Below the pieces are notes generated by a model. The model did no database searches and was not told where the DNA came from. It saw only the letters and a program-made list of their open reading frames with translations. 64,000 nucleotides of DNA, taken from positions 62,001 to 126,000 of the forward strand of contig VWZX01006702.1 of NCBI GenBank assembly GCA_013399015.1. Direction: 5' to 3'. The stretch is from Galbula dea (taxonomy: Eukaryota > Chordata > Aves > Piciformes > Galbulidae). Of the stretch, positions 59,598 through 64,000 are shown one piece after another (position 1 is the first letter of the stretch; each line of letters begins with the position of its first letter). Made by a program: the position numbers and the translations under genes.

Positions 59598-59963
59598 TGG
59601 TCTGAGGAAGAGGAGGCTCAGGGGAGATCATCTCTCTTTCTCTCCAACTACCTGAAAGGAGGTTGGAGTGAGGTGGGAGTTGGTCTTTTCCCCCAAACTA
59701 CCAGTGAGAGGACAAGAGGAAATGGCCTCAAGTTGCACCAGGGGAGGTTTAGATTGAATATCAGGAACAATTTCTTCCCAGAAAGAGTTGTCAGGCATTG
59801 GCCCAGGCTGCCCAGGGCAGTGGTGGAGTCACAGACCCTGGAGGTGTTCAAAAAGCATCTAGATGTAGTGCTTAGGCACTTGGTTTTAGATGACAGTGGT
59901 AGGTTGATGGCTGAATTTGATGATCTTGGAGGTCTTTTCCAACCTTGATAATTCTGTGATTCT
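59598..59963 (+). mobile_element. CR1 LINE 3' fragment with ORF2 C-terminal remnant
   Basis: The frame from 59,673 reads ERTRGNGLKLHQGRFRLNI, FFPERVVRHWPRLPRAVVES and LEVFKKHLDVVLRHL, the C-terminus of CR1 ORF2. The 3' tail follows (GGCTGAATTTGATGATCTTG, CTTTTCCAACCTTGATAATT, ATTCTGTGATTC). The upstream part (GAAGAGGAGGCTCAGGGGAG) is also CR1. Truncation removes the reverse transcriptase domain. Confidence 0.95.
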
Positions 59964-62900
59964 AACCCCAGAGCTTCTCTGAAGAGAGGAAGTTACCTAT
60001 GTTCTCTTCTTGAAAACACAGCTAAGACATGGTCCTTAAGGAACTTGGTGTCTTCAGTTTGTAAGCCCATTCTGCCTGTCCTCCTCAATATCCTTATCAA
60101 TATCTATATCCTTATCATTGACTCAAACTTTTTTAGTCCACTTTCAAAAAGTGCTGCTGGAGTGAACTGTAGAAGTATTTTTTCCTAGATACCTGTTAGG
60201 TCAGAGGGTGGAATTCTCTCCCATGCTGTTTCTATATCCATGCTGAATGCAATCCTTCAGGATGATGGGTTTGTTCATTTGGAGGAGAGACATGGAGGAA
60301 GGATTTCACCTAAATTAAACTGCCTAGCTATTAGTAGCAAAGCAGCCCCAATAAAGCAAGCCATGTGTTATATGGCTTGCTGCTAATAACAAAGGTAATC
60401 ATCTAACAAAAGCAAATGTAATTATGTGACAAGTACAGAGCCTACATTTTGAAGCACCAAGTGATGATGGATGCAACTGAAATTCATCAGGGTGGCAGAT
60501 TCTCTGTCTTTCCTTTGCCTGTGAAAGGGATCCAGACTTTACAGCCAGGCTAAGCAAAAATGTCAATGATTTAAAATCTATAAACAAGCAGTACTGAAGT
60601 TTATTGTATCTCAAGAGTGAAGGAGCTCTGCAAATATAATGATCTGAGTCCTTGCAGCAGATATCCCACAGTAAAGGGAGGGAATAATGTCTGAAGAACA
60701 TGCTGCTTTAAGGCAGAAGTAGTAAAGGACCACTTAAGATTTAAACAATAAAAGATTCTATCTGCATGGTCTGTTGTCTTAATGGTGTGATGGTTTTTGG
60801 TCAAAACCAAAGCTCAGCAGGACAAACCCACTTTTTACCATATAACATGCAATAGACTAGAAAGTAGAATTCTCAGAGCACAGATGATCAGCAGGACACA
60901 AGCAAGGCATAATTATCTATACAGTACTAGATTGCTGCCAAAAAAGCCCCCAAACCCTGGGAAGATTCTCCTTCCTGTCTCATGACAACAAAGGGATCAA
61001 CTGCTTTCCTAGAAGCAGCTGAAGGGCTGTGTGAGTCTGGCTTTCCTGAAGACCTTTTTCTCCAGCAGTCAACAGCTAAGCAATGTGCAGGCTGACCACA
61101 AGAGTCTGCTGAAGCTTTTGCCTGCTCTACACCCTCTGCAGGGTCCAGAGCAGTTTTGAGTATCTAGACAGTAGTTGTCTATATACCATAATAACTGCAC
61201 AGCAGTATGGTGGCTTTGTCCTGTGACAGGACATCTGCTGTCAAGATGTAAAAGTCTGTTTGAAGTGTTCTCTTGCATGCTCTGACCATGAGTTGTGACT
61301 TCATTATGTTCTGTGGTTTTAGAGGATCCAAAGCTGGATCAGCTCTTCAGGGAGACACAGTGAAGTGTGGGTTATGAGAATCAAATTTTGACTTTTTTGT
61401 TCCTGCAGTTGAACATTAGAATTTTCCTCAGATACACCCTCTCAGCTTCTGGCCATCTGCATCACAGCTACTTTCTGCATTAGAGGTCATAGTTTTGTGT
61501 TGAATAGCTGTTGGTGGATGTATTAATCCATTTGTTGAAGTGTTCTTAAAATACAGGCCAGCTTTTGTCAGTAAAACCCCTCCAGTTAAACTGGATGCTT
61601 TGGGGAGAAACTCACCTCCTTTTGGTTTAGAGCTGCTAATCCTGTCATTCTTGTCTAAGGAGAAGTGATGCATGGCTGTTGCCTATTCAGTTTGTCAGCA
61701 CCACTTGTAGATTTTTATAGCCTGAGATTCATTCCCAGCTGAATCTCTGTTCTACACCTCTTGCTATCCTTCTCATTCCTTCCTGCTCTAGGGATGTAGA
61801 GAAACCATCAAGTAGTACTATGATATCCTGAACTTTTCTTTTGCTCCCTTTGTTTTTCTTGGCAGCTTCTGAGTTTCTTTCTGCTTCCTTACTGCTCCTG
61901 AGCACTAAATCACCACCTGCATAGAACTGACATGGATAATTTTATCATTATAGCTTCATAGCTCTCTAAGATGCAGGAGAACACCAGGTAGTGGAACCTA
62001 CCACTGGGCAAAACTAGTAAGGGGAGAGAGAGGATTTCTTCCCTGTCTTGCTTTGCTTTTACCAGTGTGAATTTCATTTGCCATTTTGATCCCTCAGTTA
62101 CTCAGGATCAGAGTGATAGATTCTACTGGAATGAGTTCTGCATGAAGGCAAGGGAATGTTCTGCCAAGCTGTGGGTGCTTTGAGGAGGGAGTCAACTGAG
62201 TGTGAGGGAATGGATGTCTCAGGGCTTGTCATAGCAGGTCCAATTTTACAAAACTTAAGTTCTCTGAAATAAATTCAGTCAAGAAATGCTCCTGTTAAAC
62301 CTGTGCATTATTTTGCCTTCTGCCACAGAGTCTTTGAGGGACTTAAAGGGCAAAACCTGACAGCCCAATGAGGTGGTTATGGAGGAGCAGTGACAGCAGC
62401 AAGGTGCAAGGTCTGACTTCCTAGTATGCAGGATCAAGGGCAGCAGCAGGAAGATCATAACACATGGCTCAAGAAGGTAAGGACAAGGAGAGGAAAAGAG
62501 GCCTGGAGCCTCTACCAGAAATCTGTTAACTTAGCAACACAGCAGGATGATGCTGTGGTCAGGTACTTGGTCAGTTGACAGCAGAAACATTTATGGAGTA
62601 AGTGCACTCTGGTCATCATGGTTCTGTAGATCTTTGTTTCTTCTCAAGTGGTGACAGGGAAGCAGTTCACTACAGCTTTAAATCTGTACAAGAAAAGTAG
62701 CATAATGTTTCTGAGACACAGATGGTGCTTAGTTTTTGCTCTCTCTGCAAGGTTTTGGTCAGCAATAGGAGTTGGGCTCTTTGGAGCTGACAGAAGGGAC
62801 CTTCCAAGTAATTTGAATTCCTCCTGCTTGTTCAGTTGCTTTAAAAGTAGAGTGTGTGTCCTCAGGGATGCAGTACTTGAAGGAATTGTTCTTCTCAGGT

Positions 62901-63825
62901 AGTTTCTAAAGTGACTGAAGTTGAAACATTGCTGGATGAAGTGTTGGATGATGATTACCATGGGAATATAAAATACTGCTCTTCCTATTGTTTTCACTTA
63001 AGTCCTTCCATAGTTAGCTGATTCTTAAAAGCATTGGAACAGGCTTTGACTGTCATTCTGCACAGCTGGTTTTAGTGTCAAAGTGTAGTTAGGGCAGAAA
63101 ACCCTTAACCATTTCAGTGTTGAAAAATACCTTCCCTGTGCTTGGCAATCCAATTCCCAGTAGTGAGTAAGTGCAAACCTTTTTAACAAAGTACTTTTTC
63201 CTACACATCTGGAAGAATTGTTCTTTTATTACCCTAAGATACTTGTTCAGTTGGACTCTAGCCTGTGTTTTGCACAAACATGCTTAATATCTGCAGCATC
63301 CTTTCCATTTCTGTACCTTGTAGCTAGTTGTTGGTCCTTTCTTTGCTCTTCATTTTTATGACTTACCCCATCTCATATTAGTTTCCTTTTTCCATTGATG
63401 CAGTGCACTGTTTCAGCATAGTTAATAGTTGATTTTTACTGGAAGAGGCATTTAGAACAGGTTTTAAAGCATGCCTCAGTGGGTTTGAAAACCTGGTTTC
63501 CCACATTCAGCAGCTTGAGACAAGGTAGTATGACTTCTAGCTTAATTAAGGCAGATTCCCAAAGATCAAGCTATTAAGTGGAAAGACCTTCATGAACTGA
63601 CCAATATTTCAAGTTTTTATTTCTCTGAACAGAGAGTGCATTGTGGTAATGAAAATCTTTGCTTTGCTGATCATACCAGGTGCAGGGCTGCACAAAGTTC
63701 TGCCTTGCTCCTCTTTTGCTTAACCTGCTCTGTGCTCTTCAAAGACACAAAAAGTCCAGGTAACAGAAGAGGTTATTTTGGTGGAACATGACTAATCTCA
63801 TGAGAATCTATCCAAAACCAAGGTC
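59964..63825. other. 3.9 kb unique intron-like sequence, no gene seen
   Basis: Repeat-free and CpG-poor. Open frames (60,399-60,701 minus, 61,428-61,673 minus and 62,644-62,997 minus with 62,648-62,902 plus) have no recognisable domains and overlap on both strands. Confidence 0.55.
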
Positions 63826-64000
63826 CCATTATATCATTTCTCTTATATCATGTAATATATCTCATATATAGTATATGTATTGTATCTATAACACCTGCTA
63901 TGTAATACCTATCATATCTCTCTTCTGTATATCATCATCTCTCATATCTATCATATATATCATACTTATCATATAATTGTGTATCATATCACACATAGCA
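63826..64000. repeat. ATATC/ATCAT-rich simple repeat at the window edge
   Basis: About 175 bases made of imperfect TATCAT, ATATC and TATAT units with almost no G. The repeat reaches the last base, so its full length is unknown. It is degenerate rather than perfect, suggesting an old or slowly drifting array. Confidence 0.9.

Noticed and set aside
1..64000. tRNA, rRNA or endogenous retrovirus
   Set aside because: I looked for tRNA box-like sequences, primer-binding sites, LTR ends and retroviral gene motifs by eye and saw none. Small or old copies could have been missed.

Overview
This window looks like non-coding nuclear DNA from a bird. The evidence is about two dozen fragments of CR1 LINE retrotransposons on both strands, many carrying the typical 3' end (GGTTGGA...GATGATCT...AGGTC...TTCCAACC...ATTCT). 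There are no recognisable Alu, B-type or L1 elements, most of the sequence is AT-rich and CpG-poor, and there is a single CpG island. A non-avian reptile also has CR1, but the compact repeat landscape made almost only of short, 5'-truncated CR1 favours a bird. Nothing is prokaryotic: there are no operons, ribosome binding sites or CRISPR arrays.

Layout. Positions 1 to about 50,000 are AT-rich unique sequence with scattered CR1 copies, a few microsatellites, a six-copy 21-bp minisatellite (11,558-11,682), a 6-base assembly gap next to a run of 17 C (1,638-1,660), and several small patches that look regulatory (around 14.4-14.8 kb, 25.8-26.5 kb, 32.6-32.9 kb and 49.7-49.8 kb). Positions about 50,000 to 52,170 are a strong CpG island, very probably a promoter with a first, at least partly untranslated, exon. 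It contains GC boxes, CTG/CTA triplet repeats, good splice-donor sequences on both strands, and a sharply bounded AT-rich block (50,728-50,793). From 52,170 to 63,825 the sequence is again AT-rich, CpG-poor and intron-like, with two CR1 clusters. The window ends in an ATATC-rich simple repeat that runs off the edge.

No protein-coding exon of a host gene could be recognised. The only protein-coding remnants I can name are decayed pieces of CR1 ORF2: reverse transcriptase pieces at 28.75-28.90 kb and 48.84-49.02 kb, and C-terminal pieces at 29.4, 36.4, 40.1 and 59.6 kb. The long open frames over the CpG island, and the others above 100 codons, show no recognisable domain and are probably chance frames. 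The most reasonable model is the 5' end of a large-intron gene whose exons lie outside the window, but sequence alone does not fix its direction or identity. I found no convincing new biological system. The most useful leads are the island and its AT-rich core, an RFX X-box inside an isolated CpG cluster at 32.7 kb, and two internally deleted CR1 copies in which reverse transcriptase sequence is joined directly to the 3' tail.
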